DNA from: an uncultured bacterium
GTDB lineage: Bacteria; Acidobacteriota; Aminicenantia; Aminicenantales; CALLJL01
Length of the DNA: 64,000 nucleotides
Assembly: GCA_938092135.1 (NCBI GenBank)
Contig: CALLJL010000008.1
Span: 148,501 to 212,500, forward strand
Direction: 5' to 3'
Part shown: positions 9,426 through 18,196 of the stretch, one piece after another
Layout of the letters: each line of letters starts with the position of its first letter
How positions within the stretch are numbered: position 1 is the first letter of the stretch
The notes under the pieces: model-generated
The model's input: the letters and a program-made list of their open reading frames with translations, nothing else
Databases searched by the model: none
Told to the model about the DNA's origin: nothing
Program-made: the position numbers and the translations under genes

Positions 9426-10676
9426 ATGCTTTTTAAACTAAATGAAAAATCTAAAACTCTGGCCTCAATAATTTTGGCCCTAGCTATTTCTTTTTTGTAT
9501 CCCCTTCTTCAGAAATGTGCCTTTAGTTGCACAGTGGCTGTCATTTCGGGTAAGGCAACTTTTGATGGCCGCCCCCTTCTTTGGAAAAACCGCGATGCTT
9601 CTGCGGTTGATAATAAAATCGTTTATCTCAAAGGACCAAAATACGAATTTATTGGTCTTATCAATGCCACTGATAAAGAAGCTTCAAGTGTCTGGGCGGG
9701 GATTAATTCTGAAGGCTTCGCTATCATCAATGCGGCTTCATCTGATTTAGCTGATGATGAAAAAGGGGGAGCTGAAAATGGCCGCTTTATGCGTCGAGCC
9801 TTAGGAGAGTGTGCCAGTGTTGCTGATTTTGAGAAGCTCCTTCAGGAAACAAAGGGCCAACGTTCGGTTGCCGCTAATTTTGGAATAATCGATGCCTTTG
9901 GCCAGGCCAGTTTCTTTGAGACAAGCAAAGACAGCTTTGTTAAATTTGATGCTAATGACGTTAGGGTGGCTCCCTTTGGCTATATTGTCCGAACCAATTA
10001 TGCTTTCACGGCGTCAGAAAAATTTAAAGGCGGTGGCTATATCAGATTTGAGCGCATCTCCCATTTATTTGAAAAGGCCTTGGGTGAGGGAAGACTTTCC
10101 CTTGATTTTATCCTTCAAGAAGCTTCAAGAGATCTGGTCAACGAAAAATTACATTCCTATCCTCTGACTCAGCCTCTTCCTGATGATCCTGCTAAACCCC
10201 TTTATATTAATACCAATGACACCATAAATCGAAACTCAACGGTAGCAGTAACATTATTTCATGGAGCTTCAAGCCCGGAAAAAACCTATCTTGCCACCAT
10301 GTGGGTTATTTTAGGACAGCCTATTGCCTCGGTGGCCGTACCAGTCTGGCCAGCAGCTAAGGAAATTCCATCACCCTTAACTGGACCTTCCACTTCGGCT
10401 CTTAATGATTGGGCTAAAAAAATTGTTAATTATCTTTATCCTGATAAAAGAGGCCATATGCCTCAGTATTTAAATGTGACAAGACTTCGCACCTATGGGG
10501 GTGAAGGGGTCTTGACCAAAATTTTTAAAATTGAAAATGAAGTTTTACAGAATGTTCAGGCTCGAATGATTGCCTGGGAAAAGGCAAAACCTAACCCGAA
10601 GGAAATGGCTGAATTTGCCGAGAAGATTGCTCACAGGGTCATGGAATCTCTTAGAGCCGCTTTCCCCGATTTATAG
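9426..10676 (+). CDS. Secreted Ntn-hydrolase (C45/C69-like acyltransferase or amidohydrolase)
   Basis: An exported hydrolase of 416 residues. A signal peptide core (residues 11-28) is followed by the candidate N-terminal nucleophile Cys35 (FSCTVAV), then GKATFDGRPLLWKNRD. That pattern is typical of Ntn-hydrolases related to penicillin acyltransferase (C45) and dipeptidase (C69) families. WAGINSEGFAIIN (about 92-104) is a second conserved block. In this superfamily the chain is processed to expose Cys as the catalytic residue, which then cleaves amide bonds. A very good ribosome site (TTAGGAGGT) fixes the start. It stands alone, convergent with the SSS symporter gene. Superfamily is fairly sure; C45 versus C69 is not resolved. 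Confidence 0.78.
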   Translation: MLFKLNEKSKTLASIILALAISFLYPLLQKCAFSCTVAVISGKATFDGRPLLWKNRDASAVDNKIVYLKGPKYEFIGLINATDKEASSVWAGINSEGFAIINAASSDLADDEKGGAENGRFMRRALGECASVADFEKLLQETKGQRSVAANFGIIDAFGQASFFETSKDSFVKFDANDVRVAPFGYIVRTNYAFTASEKFKGGGYIRFERISHLFEKALGEGRLSLDFILQEASRDLVNEKLHSYPLTQPLPDDPAKPLYINTNDTINRNSTVAVTLFHGASSPEKTYLATMWVILGQPIASVAVPVWPAAKEIPSPLTGPSTSALNDWAKKIVNYLYPDKRGHMPQYLNVTRLRTYGGEGVLTKIFKIENEVLQNVQARMIAWEKAKPNPKEMAEFAEKIAHRVMESLRAAFPDL

Positions 10677-10714
10677 CGAAAAGAAATGAAATCTTTTAAA
10701 TTCCAATAAATATT

Positions 10715-12469
10715 TTATCCCCGAAAATAAAGATAAGCCCAAACAATGGCTAGAACAAGAATAACGGAAGCAATGACATCGCCCGTTCCCCAACTGGCTC
10801 TGGTTCGAAGCTTATCTTCAAGCGTTCTCGTACCATAGGTCAAACCCTGAATCTTCTTGTAATCAGGTTCCTGGGTTAAATAACTAACAATAATCATAAT
10901 TAATATACAGATGATAAAAATGAAAATGCTGTAATATTGAAAATAAATATTATTGATGATCCAAAGAAAGGAACCTTCTGGATATGTAAATCCCTTAATC
11001 AGCTTAACTGGCGTATCCACCAAAAGTCTGAAAATCCCAAGAATGAAGCCAACAACTAAGGCAGCAAGGCAGCCCTTTCCATTAAGCCGCTTCATAAAAA
11101 CGCCCAAAAAGAAGACTACAAAAATCGGCGGCGCTAAATAAGCCTGAACGCCTTGTAAATAATCATAAAGGCCTTTGCCACCCCGGATAACTGGAATCCA
11201 GGCAAGACCTATCAAAACCATGACCGTAGTGGCCAAACGGCCAACCCACACCAACTTTTGCTGACTGGCTTTTGGATTGATCTTAGTATAGAAATCCATG
11301 GTGAAAAGGGTTGAACTGGCATTAAATACTCCAGAAAGAGAACTCATCAGGGCAGCCAGAAGGCCAGCCACCACAATTCCGCGAACCCCTAGAGGAAGGA
11401 CATGAGCCACAAGAAGCGGAAAGGCTTTCTGAGCATTTTCTCGAATTAATTCGCCAGAGGGGCCAAAGAATTCCTGCTGCATAGCCATTATCTGACCGCT
11501 CTTGGCCAAAGAAAAAGCTATTATTCCAGGAATAATAAAGATAAAAACTGGAGAAAGCTTAAAAAAGGAAGCGGTTATGGCCCCACGTCTTGCCTCTCGT
11601 TCGTCCTTAGCTCCCAGGGCTCTTTGAATAATATATTGGTCGGTGCACCAGTACCAGAGACCCACAACCGGGGCACAAAAGAGCATACCAAGCCACGGAT
11701 AATTATCATTGAAATACCAAGCCATGCGGCCGGCCTCTCTAACTGGTTCCCAGGTACCCTTTACCCCTTCAGGAACAAGAGGCTTCCACAGATTGAACAT
11801 TTCTGAGCCCGCGATGGACCTTAACTCGCTCCAGCCACCAAGAGCCTTCAAGCCAAAAACTGTTACTAAAACTCCACCAAGAATCAGAATAATTGTTTGG
11901 ACTGCTTCAGTATAAGCTACAGCTCGCAGACCACCGAGAATGGTGTAAATTCCAGTAACAACAATAACCAGAATAGACCCAATCCAGAAGCTATCAAGCC
12001 CAAGGAAATGAACCTCAGGAAAAAGGACACTAAAAACGACACCTCCGGCATAAATTCCCACCGCAATTTTCGTCAGGATGTAAGCAACAAGAGAAATAAC
12101 AGAAAGAAATGTCCTTGATCCGGGCGAGAATCTCTTTTCCAGGAATTCCGGCATAGTGAAGATTTTTGCTCTCATGTAGAAAGGCACCATTACCCAAGCT
12201 AAAACCAGAAGGCACCAGGCATGAAGCTCATAATGGGCCATGGCTACGCCATCAGTAGCACCTGAGCCAGCCAAGCCAACAAGATGTTCCGACCCAATAT
12301 TGGAGGAAAATATTGAGGCTCCCACAATGAACCAGCCTAAATGTCGACCGGCCAGAAAATAGTCAGTGGAAGTCTTCTGGCTCTTTTTAATGGCCACCCA
12401 GGAAAGAAAGGCAATAAGGAAAAAGTACAAAGCCACTATTATCCAGTCAAGCCTACTTAATGCGGTCAT
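10715..12469 (-). CDS. Sodium/solute symporter, SSS family (vSGLT-like)
   Basis: An inner-membrane Na+-coupled transporter of 584 residues with about 14 predicted helices. The N-terminal block SNIGSEHLVGLAGSGA (about 55-70) closely matches the conserved region of the sugar-transporting SGLT branch. The ADYxIQRALGAK-type motif (TDQYIIQRALGAKDEREA) and the segment AALMSSLSGVFNASSTLFTMD are further SSS signatures. A sugar such as galactose or glucose is the likely substrate, by analogy with vSGLT. It is divergent from another SSS gene across 270 bp of AT-rich DNA, so both promoters should lie in that gap. Confidence 0.92.
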   Translation of the reverse strand: MTALSRLDWIIVALYFFLIAFLSWVAIKKSQKTSTDYFLAGRHLGWFIVGASIFSSNIGSEHLVGLAGSGATDGVAMAHYELHAWCLLVLAWVMVPFYMRAKIFTMPEFLEKRFSPGSRTFLSVISLVAYILTKIAVGIYAGGVVFSVLFPEVHFLGLDSFWIGSILVIVVTGIYTILGGLRAVAYTEAVQTIILILGGVLVTVFGLKALGGWSELRSIAGSEMFNLWKPLVPEGVKGTWEPVREAGRMAWYFNDNYPWLGMLFCAPVVGLWYWCTDQYIIQRALGAKDEREARRGAITASFFKLSPVFIFIIPGIIAFSLAKSGQIMAMQQEFFGPSGELIRENAQKAFPLLVAHVLPLGVRGIVVAGLLAALMSSLSGVFNASSTLFTMDFYTKINPKASQQKLVWVGRLATTVMVLIGLAWIPVIRGGKGLYDYLQGVQAYLAPPIFVVFFLGVFMKRLNGKGCLAALVVGFILGIFRLLVDTPVKLIKGFTYPEGSFLWIINNIYFQYYSIFIFIICILIMIIVSYLTQEPDYKKIQGLTYGTRTLEDKLRTRASWGTGDVIASVILVLAIVWAYLYFRG

Positions 12470-12743
12470 TTCTTTTCCTCATAATTTTTTTATTTTAAAT
12501 TAAAATTTAAGTTATCAAAGGATTTTTTAAATTTTCAAGATTTTATTTTTCAAAAATCAATCCCTAAGTTGCTCAAAATCCATATCTCAGGCTAACCATA
12601 ACTATCATCTAAAATAATTAAGCCGTTTAAATAAAAATTTAGGGAACCAAGTTATTGGTCAGCCTAACTATCTTGTTATGTTAAATTACCTGTTGGCTAA
12701 ATTATTTGCTCAATATTTTTGATTGAAATAGAATGGGAAACTA

Positions 12744-14288
12744 ATGAGTGGCTTTACCCTTTTAGATTTTTTTATTGTCATCTTTTATCTTATCGGAGTA
12801 GCCATCGCCGGCCTCGTTCTAGCCGGAAAACAGAAATCCTCCCAAGACTATTTTCTTGGGGCCCACCAAGTCCCATGGCCGGCCATTATGTTCTCCATAG
12901 TAGCCACTGAAACAAGTGCTCTGACAGTGATCAGCGTTCCAGCAGTTGCCTATGCTAATAATCTTTCCTTTCTTCAAATTACTTTCGGCTATTTTCTTGG
13001 ACGCATTCTGGTCGCCCTTTTTCTTCTCCCCCGTTATTTCCGCCATCATCTTGAAACCGCCTATGCCTTTATTGGTCAGAGATTTGGTTTTGGGATTCGC
13101 CGGGTTGCGGGCTTGACTTTCATGTTAACTCGCCTTTTAGGTGATGGAGTGAGGATCTTTGCCTGCGCTATTCCTGTGGCCATGATCTTCAAATTTTTTG
13201 GCCTTAAAGCTTCTCCTTTCCTTATTTATGCCGCTTCTATTTTTGTCGTTTCCATCGTTACTCTAATTTATACTTATCTTGGCGGCATAAGAGCAGTTAT
13301 CTGGACGGATACAATTCAGCTTGGTCTTTACCTCGTTGGAGCTTTTCTGGCCATAATTTTAATTGCGACTCGTCTTCCCCAAGGAATCGCCTCAGCTTGG
13401 GCTTTTTTATCTAAAAGCGAAAAACTTCGCCTCTTTTATTTCGGTTCAAGCTTGAATTTTAAAGAATTTATCGCTGAGCCCTATACTTTTTTCATTGCCC
13501 TTGTCGGTGGCGCCTTTTTCTCCATTGCTTCCCATGGAACTGATCAGCTTATTGTCCAGCGTTTACTGGCCACAAGAAAACTCGCCGCTAGCCAGAAGGC
13601 CCTCGTTGGAAGTGGCCTCTTCATTATTTTTCAATTCGCCCTGTTTCTTTTTGTCGGTCTTTTTCTCTTTGCTTTTTATCAGGGCCAGCGTCCTATGGAT
13701 CTCGGTCTAGCCACGGCCGATGAAATCTTTATTAAATTTATTGTGGAAGAAATGCCACCGGGCATGTCCGGTCTGCTTATTGCAGCCATCTTGGCCGCGG
13801 CTATGAGCACGCTCGCTTCGGCCATTAATTCCCTGGCCTCCTCTACTTTTTACGACCTCAAACTGATTAAGATAAAAGGGGAAGCCCATTCTGAAATTAG
13901 GGCGCTTCGACTTTCGCGCCTTTTTTCCCTTTTTTGGGGAGTTATAATTCTAATCTCAGCTCTTTTCTTCGCCCATCTTCAGCTTAATTCTCCGGGAAAA
14001 AGACCTGCAGTCGTTGAACTTGGTTTGGGCATCGCTTCCTATACCTACGGCGGACTTCTTGGTCTCTTTTTCCTTGGCCTTTTAGACCAAAAAGCAAGCA
14101 AAAAGGGGGCTTATGCTGGCTTTTTTACCGGCCTCATAACTTTGCTCTTTCTTGTTCGGGGACCAATTCAAGCTTGGCTCCCTGGAGAAGGAATAAGTTT
14201 GGCCTGGCCCCTTTATGTGGTTGTTGGGGCCGCTATCGTCGTTATTATCGGAAAAGTTAGTTCGAGCTTTAAAATAAAAAAGGAATAA
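12744..14288 (+). CDS. Sodium/solute symporter, SSS family (second subfamily)
   Basis: A 514-residue membrane protein with about 13 helices. It carries SSS signatures: the DYFLGAHQVPWPAIMFSIVA block near residue 33, GGIRAVIWTD near 180, TDQLIVQRLLATR near 265, and AAAMSTLASAINSLASST near 350. It differs clearly from the SGLT-type neighbour and is closer to the branch carrying monocarboxylates, amino acids or multivitamins. The substrate cannot be fixed. No good ribosome site precedes the ATG, so the start is provisional. It is divergent from the other symporter and convergent with era. Confidence 0.9.
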   Translation: MSGFTLLDFFIVIFYLIGVAIAGLVLAGKQKSSQDYFLGAHQVPWPAIMFSIVATETSALTVISVPAVAYANNLSFLQITFGYFLGRILVALFLLPRYFRHHLETAYAFIGQRFGFGIRRVAGLTFMLTRLLGDGVRIFACAIPVAMIFKFFGLKASPFLIYAASIFVVSIVTLIYTYLGGIRAVIWTDTIQLGLYLVGAFLAIILIATRLPQGIASAWAFLSKSEKLRLFYFGSSLNFKEFIAEPYTFFIALVGGAFFSIASHGTDQLIVQRLLATRKLAASQKALVGSGLFIIFQFALFLFVGLFLFAFYQGQRPMDLGLATADEIFIKFIVEEMPPGMSGLLIAAILAAAMSTLASAINSLASSTFYDLKLIKIKGEAHSEIRALRLSRLFSLFWGVIILISALFFAHLQLNSPGKRPAVVELGLGIASYTYGGLLGLFFLGLLDQKASKKGAYAGFFTGLITLLFLVRGPIQAWLPGEGISLAWPLYVVVGAAIVVIIGKVSSSFKIKKE

Positions 14289-14341
14289 AAGTATTATTCT
14301 TTAAAGGATTAAAGCAACTTCTTTGATCAGTTTAGTTAGTT

Positions 14342-15262
14342 CTATCTGTGGCTGAGCAATTTATAACCGAGCCTTTTTAAATAGGCTGGATTGTTCCGCC
14401 AGTTTTTGAGCACTTTTACCCTCAGTTCAAGATAGATTTTCCGACCACTCATGGCCTCAATTTCTCGGCGGGCAGTTATGCCTATCTTCTTGATCATCTG
14501 TCCTCCTTCGCCGATAATAATACCTTTCTGTGACTCCTTCTCAACGAAAATAGTGGCCGCGATATAAGCGCCGCTTTCTCCTCTTTCTTTATATTCATCG
14601 ATGCGAACGGCGACAGCATGGGGAACTTCTTGATGGACATGATGAAGAACAGCCTCTCGAATTAAATCAGCGGCAATATCCCTTTCATAAAGGTCCGTTA
14701 ATTGATCTTCGGGAAACTCTGGTGGATGAACCGGAAGCAAAGCAACAATAGTCTCGACAAGCTCATCACGGCCATCACCTCGGGTAGCTGAAAGAAGAAT
14801 TAATTTAGCTTCTGGAAAAAGCCGCGAAAAAAGGGCTTTTCTTGTTTCCAGCATTTCCGTGGTAATTAAATCGACCTTGTTTAGGGCCATAATAACAGGA
14901 GGGAGCGGGGTTATAGAGCGGAGAAAATTGGCAACCTTTTGGTCTTCTTCATCGGGATTTGAGGAAATATCTACAATCCAGAGGACAACATCTACCCCCT
15001 CACAGGAGGCTTCGGCTTCCTGATTTAAAAACTCACCTAGCTTATGGCGAGGGATATGTAACCCAGGAGTATCCACAAAAATAATTTGAAAGTTTTCCCT
15101 GGTTAAAATGCCTAATTGGCGACGCCGGGTTGTCTGAGGCTTTGGGGAGACAGCGGCAATCTTCTGGCCTACCAAACTATTAATCAAAGTTGATTTGCCC
15201 ACGTTGGGCTTGCCCAAAACGGCGACAAAGCCACACTTAAATTCTTCTTTCTCTTCTTTCAA
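14342..15262 (-). CDS. era: GTPase Era
   Basis: Ribosome-associated GTPase needed for maturation of 16S rRNA and 30S assembly. At 306 residues it has the normal length. G1 is GKPNVGKST (17-25), G3 is DTPG (64-67), G4 is NKVD (128-131) and G5 contains LLSATRGDG (about 157-165). The C-terminal KH domain is clear: GIIIGEGGQMIKKIG, followed by ARREIEAMSGRKIYLELRVK. Nothing is missing. Unlike many genomes, ybeY, recO or rnc do not adjoin it. It reads convergent to the SSS symporter, with about 55 bp between the stops. Confidence 0.98.
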   Translation of the reverse strand: MKEEKEEFKCGFVAVLGKPNVGKSTLINSLVGQKIAAVSPKPQTTRRRQLGILTRENFQIIFVDTPGLHIPRHKLGEFLNQEAEASCEGVDVVLWIVDISSNPDEEDQKVANFLRSITPLPPVIMALNKVDLITTEMLETRKALFSRLFPEAKLILLSATRGDGRDELVETIVALLPVHPPEFPEDQLTDLYERDIAADLIREAVLHHVHQEVPHAVAVRIDEYKERGESGAYIAATIFVEKESQKGIIIGEGGQMIKKIGITARREIEAMSGRKIYLELRVKVLKNWRNNPAYLKRLGYKLLSHR

Positions 15263-15457
15263 TTCTCAATTCCTTTCCTTATTTCAGGGAGCTTTTTAAG
15301 CTAAAATAAGCCTAAAAATATTATTATAATTGAATTAAAAATTAAACTCTGAAAAGAGATCAGTTTTTTCAACAGGTATTTCTTGGGGCTTAAACCAACG
15401 AATTTTCCCTTCAAAAAACAAACATTTTGTAATAAGATTAAATCAAAAGGAAAGAAC

Positions 15458-16486
15458 GTGGCTCAACGAGAAGCTCCCTTGCCGCCTGTAATTGCTGAGT
15501 CTTCTTTTATTTCCCCCCGTGAAGAAAGACTTCTTTTCCGGCTTTATGAACCTGAGGAAAGGTTTTTATCCCTCGATTTTTTGCGAGGCGGGGCTATCTT
15601 TTTTATGGTGCTTCTTAATGCCCTTTATTTCTACGAAGCTGTTCCTCCCTGGCTAAAACATGATCCCGATGATGGTCTCACCTTACCTGACATTGGAGTT
15701 CCTATTTTCCTTTTTGCCCTTGGGGTGGCCTACCGAATTTCCTTCGAGAGATGGCTCAAAAAGGCAGGTTTTCAAAAAGCCATTGTTCATTTCGTTCTTC
15801 GTTATCTTGTTCTTTGGGCTTTTGGCTTTTTTGGCGAGTTAATGGTTTTCGGCCATTTTACCTGGGGTGTTCTGGCAGCCATTGGGGCAGTAGGCCTCTA
15901 TTGTCTTCCCTTTCTTTTTCTTCCCCCGTCAGCCCGACTCATTCTATCTTTTTTGCTTCTCCTGGCTTATCAGGGAGCTATTGCCGCTGGAATACCAGTT
16001 TACTTTATTCAGGATGGCCTCGGAGGCCCCTTGGCTACTTTCGCCTGGGGCTTTGTAGTTATTTTGGCCTCAAACTGCAGCACCTGGATTAAAGAAAGGT
16101 CTATCCAGAAAAAGATGCTTTTGCCCTTGGCAGCTGGAATCGCCCTTGTAGCTCTGGGATTACTACTTGCCTCTTTCCTCCCCTTCAATAAGCATAAAGT
16201 TTCACTTTCCTACATTATTTTTACAACTGGACTGAGTTTAATTATTTTTCTCTTCTCTTTCATCCTCATTGATATCTGGAAAATCAAGGTTCCGGTTTTC
16301 ATTATCCTGGGCAAAAATCCTTTAATCATTTATATGCTTAGCGGTGTCCTCACCTTAGGATTAAAGGCGATCACTCCTCTTAATGCTTCTTTAACTATAA
16401 TTTTTATCGAGAGCTTTATTATCTTGATGATTAATTACGCCATCGCTTCGCTTCTGGCTCACCTGAAAATCTCTCTGAGGGTATAA
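15458..16486 (+). CDS. Multi-helix membrane protein of the heparan-glucosaminide acetyltransferase (DUF1624/DUF5009) type
   Basis: About 340 residues with around ten membrane helices. The N-terminal signature RFLSLDFLRGGAIFFMVLLN, followed by the LPDIGVPIFLFALGVAYRISFERW segment, is typical of the YeiB/HGSNAT-like superfamily, whose members move acyl groups across membranes. The lumenal His of true HGSNAT enzymes probably corresponds to His in LKHDPDD. I prefer the GTG at 15458 as start because AAAAGGAAAG lies just upstream; an ATG at 15383 would add 25 polar residues without a ribosome site. Substrate is unknown, but the following genes build surface glycans, so glycan acylation is a reasonable guess. 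Confidence 0.75.
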   Translation: MAQREAPLPPVIAESSFISPREERLLFRLYEPEERFLSLDFLRGGAIFFMVLLNALYFYEAVPPWLKHDPDDGLTLPDIGVPIFLFALGVAYRISFERWLKKAGFQKAIVHFVLRYLVLWAFGFFGELMVFGHFTWGVLAAIGAVGLYCLPFLFLPPSARLILSFLLLLAYQGAIAAGIPVYFIQDGLGGPLATFAWGFVVILASNCSTWIKERSIQKKMLLPLAAGIALVALGLLLASFLPFNKHKVSLSYIIFTTGLSLIIFLFSFILIDIWKIKVPVFIILGKNPLIIYMLSGVLTLGLKAITPLNASLTIIFIESFIILMINYAIASLLAHLKISLRV

Positions 16487-16749
16487 GTTTCTTCTTTTTG
16501 CCTTATTCCTTTATTTAAATTAAAATATCGTTAGTTGGAATACATTACTAATAATTTATCCCGGCATTCTATGGAAGCAGTGGCCAGGTATAAAATTAAA
16601 AACAGGAAAAATATTAAGTCAGATTGTCATTGGCAAATTATGTCCACCGAAAGGAGTAACCAAAAAAAAGGAACTTAAAATAAGGATCTTTTTTATATAA
16701 AAAGCTTGCCTTTCCATAAAAAATGAATTTATATTTAACCGCTTAGAAA

Positions 16750-17475
16750 ATGCCTGGAAAATATTCAATAATTTTGCCTACCTATAATGAACGAGACAAT
16801 ATTGAACGCCTAATTAAAGATATATTTTCCATTCTTGGTGACAATGCTGAAATTATCGTAGTCGATGATAATTCACCGGATGGGACTTGGCAAAAAGTTG
16901 AAGGAATCATGCCTGTTTATCCTCACCTTAAACTTATCCGGCGATTGACAAATCGCGGGCTTGTTGCTTCTTTGAAGGAAGGAATCGACAAGGCCGAAGG
17001 ACAGGTAATTATCTGGATGGATGCCGACGGATCGATGCCTGCAGAGAAAATTCCAGAGCTTATTGCCGGCATTGAAAGGGGTTATGACTTAGTAGCCGGC
17101 AGTCGTTTCGTTCCAGGCGGAGGAGTCGAACTTATAATCGGAACCGCCGATTTAATTACTGGTTTTTTTCTTAGTTTTCTCCTTAACCGTTGGTGTCAGC
17201 TTTTTCTTGGTTCCTGGTTTCACGATTACACCAGCGGTTTTGTGGCTGTAAAGAAAGAGGTAATAAAAAATTTATCCCTACAAGGTAATTATGGTGAATA
17301 TTTTATTGCCCTTGTTTATCAGGCCTTTCGCCGAAAATACAGGTTGCTTGAAATTCCCTACGTTAATCGCCCTCGCTGGGCCGGACAATCCAAAACTGGC
17401 CTCTGCTTTTGGGATTATCTTAAGCGGGGCTGCAAATATTTCTGGTTGACATTAAAATTAAAACTTTTATCTTAG
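16750..17475 (+). CDS. GT2 glycosyltransferase, dolichol/polyprenol-phosphate mannosyltransferase (DPM1)-like
   Basis: A 241-residue family 2 glycosyltransferase that likely transfers a sugar from a nucleotide donor to polyprenyl phosphate. Visible motifs are ILPTYNERDNI at the N-terminus, IIVVDDNSPDGTW (first Asp pair), WMDADGSMP (the DXD metal site near 95) and AGSRFVPGGG. Near residue 158 is HDYTSGFVAVKKEV, where DPM1 proteins have DYTSGFR. There is no C-terminal transmembrane pair, which fits the short soluble DPM1 form. A cupin gene starts 11 bp downstream, and a GT-C-like protein that could use a lipid-linked sugar follows. Confidence 0.87.
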   Translation: MPGKYSIILPTYNERDNIERLIKDIFSILGDNAEIIVVDDNSPDGTWQKVEGIMPVYPHLKLIRRLTNRGLVASLKEGIDKAEGQVIIWMDADGSMPAEKIPELIAGIERGYDLVAGSRFVPGGGVELIIGTADLITGFFLSFLLNRWCQLFLGSWFHDYTSGFVAVKKEVIKNLSLQGNYGEYFIALVYQAFRRKYRLLEIPYVNRPRWAGQSKTGLCFWDYLKRGCKYFWLTLKLKLLS

Positions 17476-17486
17476 AAAGATAATCA

Positions 17487-17894
17487 ATGTCATCCAGCGA
17501 GTTTGAAAAGGTACTATCTGGAAACGAGATTCTGGCCCTAATCGTTCGCAGTGGCTTTAGTTCGCCAGGGCCAAATTTTTTCACTCCTCCTGAATGGCCT
17601 CAGCAACTTGGTCTGCTTGTTTATGGGCGAGGTAAAAAAATTCCTCCCCATAAACATAAAAATTTAAAAAGAGAAACTGAAACTTTCACTGAAGTGCTGG
17701 TCCTTCTGGCTGGACGGTTAAAAATTGATCTTTACGATTCCAAAAATAGACTAGCTAGAACGGTTATTCTCGAACCTGGAGACTCAATTCTTTTTGCCTC
17801 TGGCGGCCATGCCGTTGAAATTTTAGAGGACTCGAAAATTATCGAGGTCAAACAGGGACCTTACATAGGTCAAGAAGAAAAAGAATTTTTTTAA
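17487..17894 (+). CDS. Small cupin-fold protein
   Basis: A 135-residue protein with one cupin barrel. The first motif region contains PPHKHKN...TFTEVLVLLAGRLKIDLYD, where two His and a Glu could bind metal. The second contains LEPGDSILFASGGHAVEIL with a third His. It starts 11 bp after the GT2 gene and is probably co-transcribed. Small cupins of this kind are common in polysaccharide clusters, acting as sugar isomerases, epimerases or binding proteins; which applies here cannot be told. After its TAA stop the same frame stays open for another 65 codons (see the following entry). Confidence 0.75.
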   Translation: MSSSEFEKVLSGNEILALIVRSGFSSPGPNFFTPPEWPQQLGLLVYGRGKKIPPHKHKNLKRETETFTEVLVLLAGRLKIDLYDSKNRLARTVILEPGDSILFASGGHAVEILEDSKIIEVKQGPYIGQEEKEFF

Positions 17895-18196
17895 TTTATA
17901 ATTTCTAGTCAAACTTTTAACCGTAGAATTCTCTCTGAAGTCATAAAAGAAAGTTTAGAATCAATTATCTCTGTCTTGGAAACTATGTTTGGCCTGGAAA
18001 ATGGATTAATAAAAATTTTTTATCATGAAGGCACCGATAGAATAAAAATTACCATAAATTTGCCAAATAAACCTTTTCTTTTTGAGTCTTGAAAATTGAA
18101 TGGACATGCTTCCTCAGAGTAAAATGGAAAGAGAAATTGTCAATTTAATGAGACAAAGATGATTACGAGAAAGCAAAGATTGAATTTGGTCAAAAG
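17895..18196. other. Intergenic stretch with an open in-frame extension of the cupin gene
   Basis: About 300 bp with no convincing gene. Directly after the cupin TAA, the same frame is open to 18092 (about 65 codons, with no ATG until the middle). It reads like a plausible peptide containing ILSEVIKESLESIISVLETM. It may be a remnant of a longer gene or chance. No terminator hairpin is seen before the GT-C-like gene. Confidence 0.3.
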
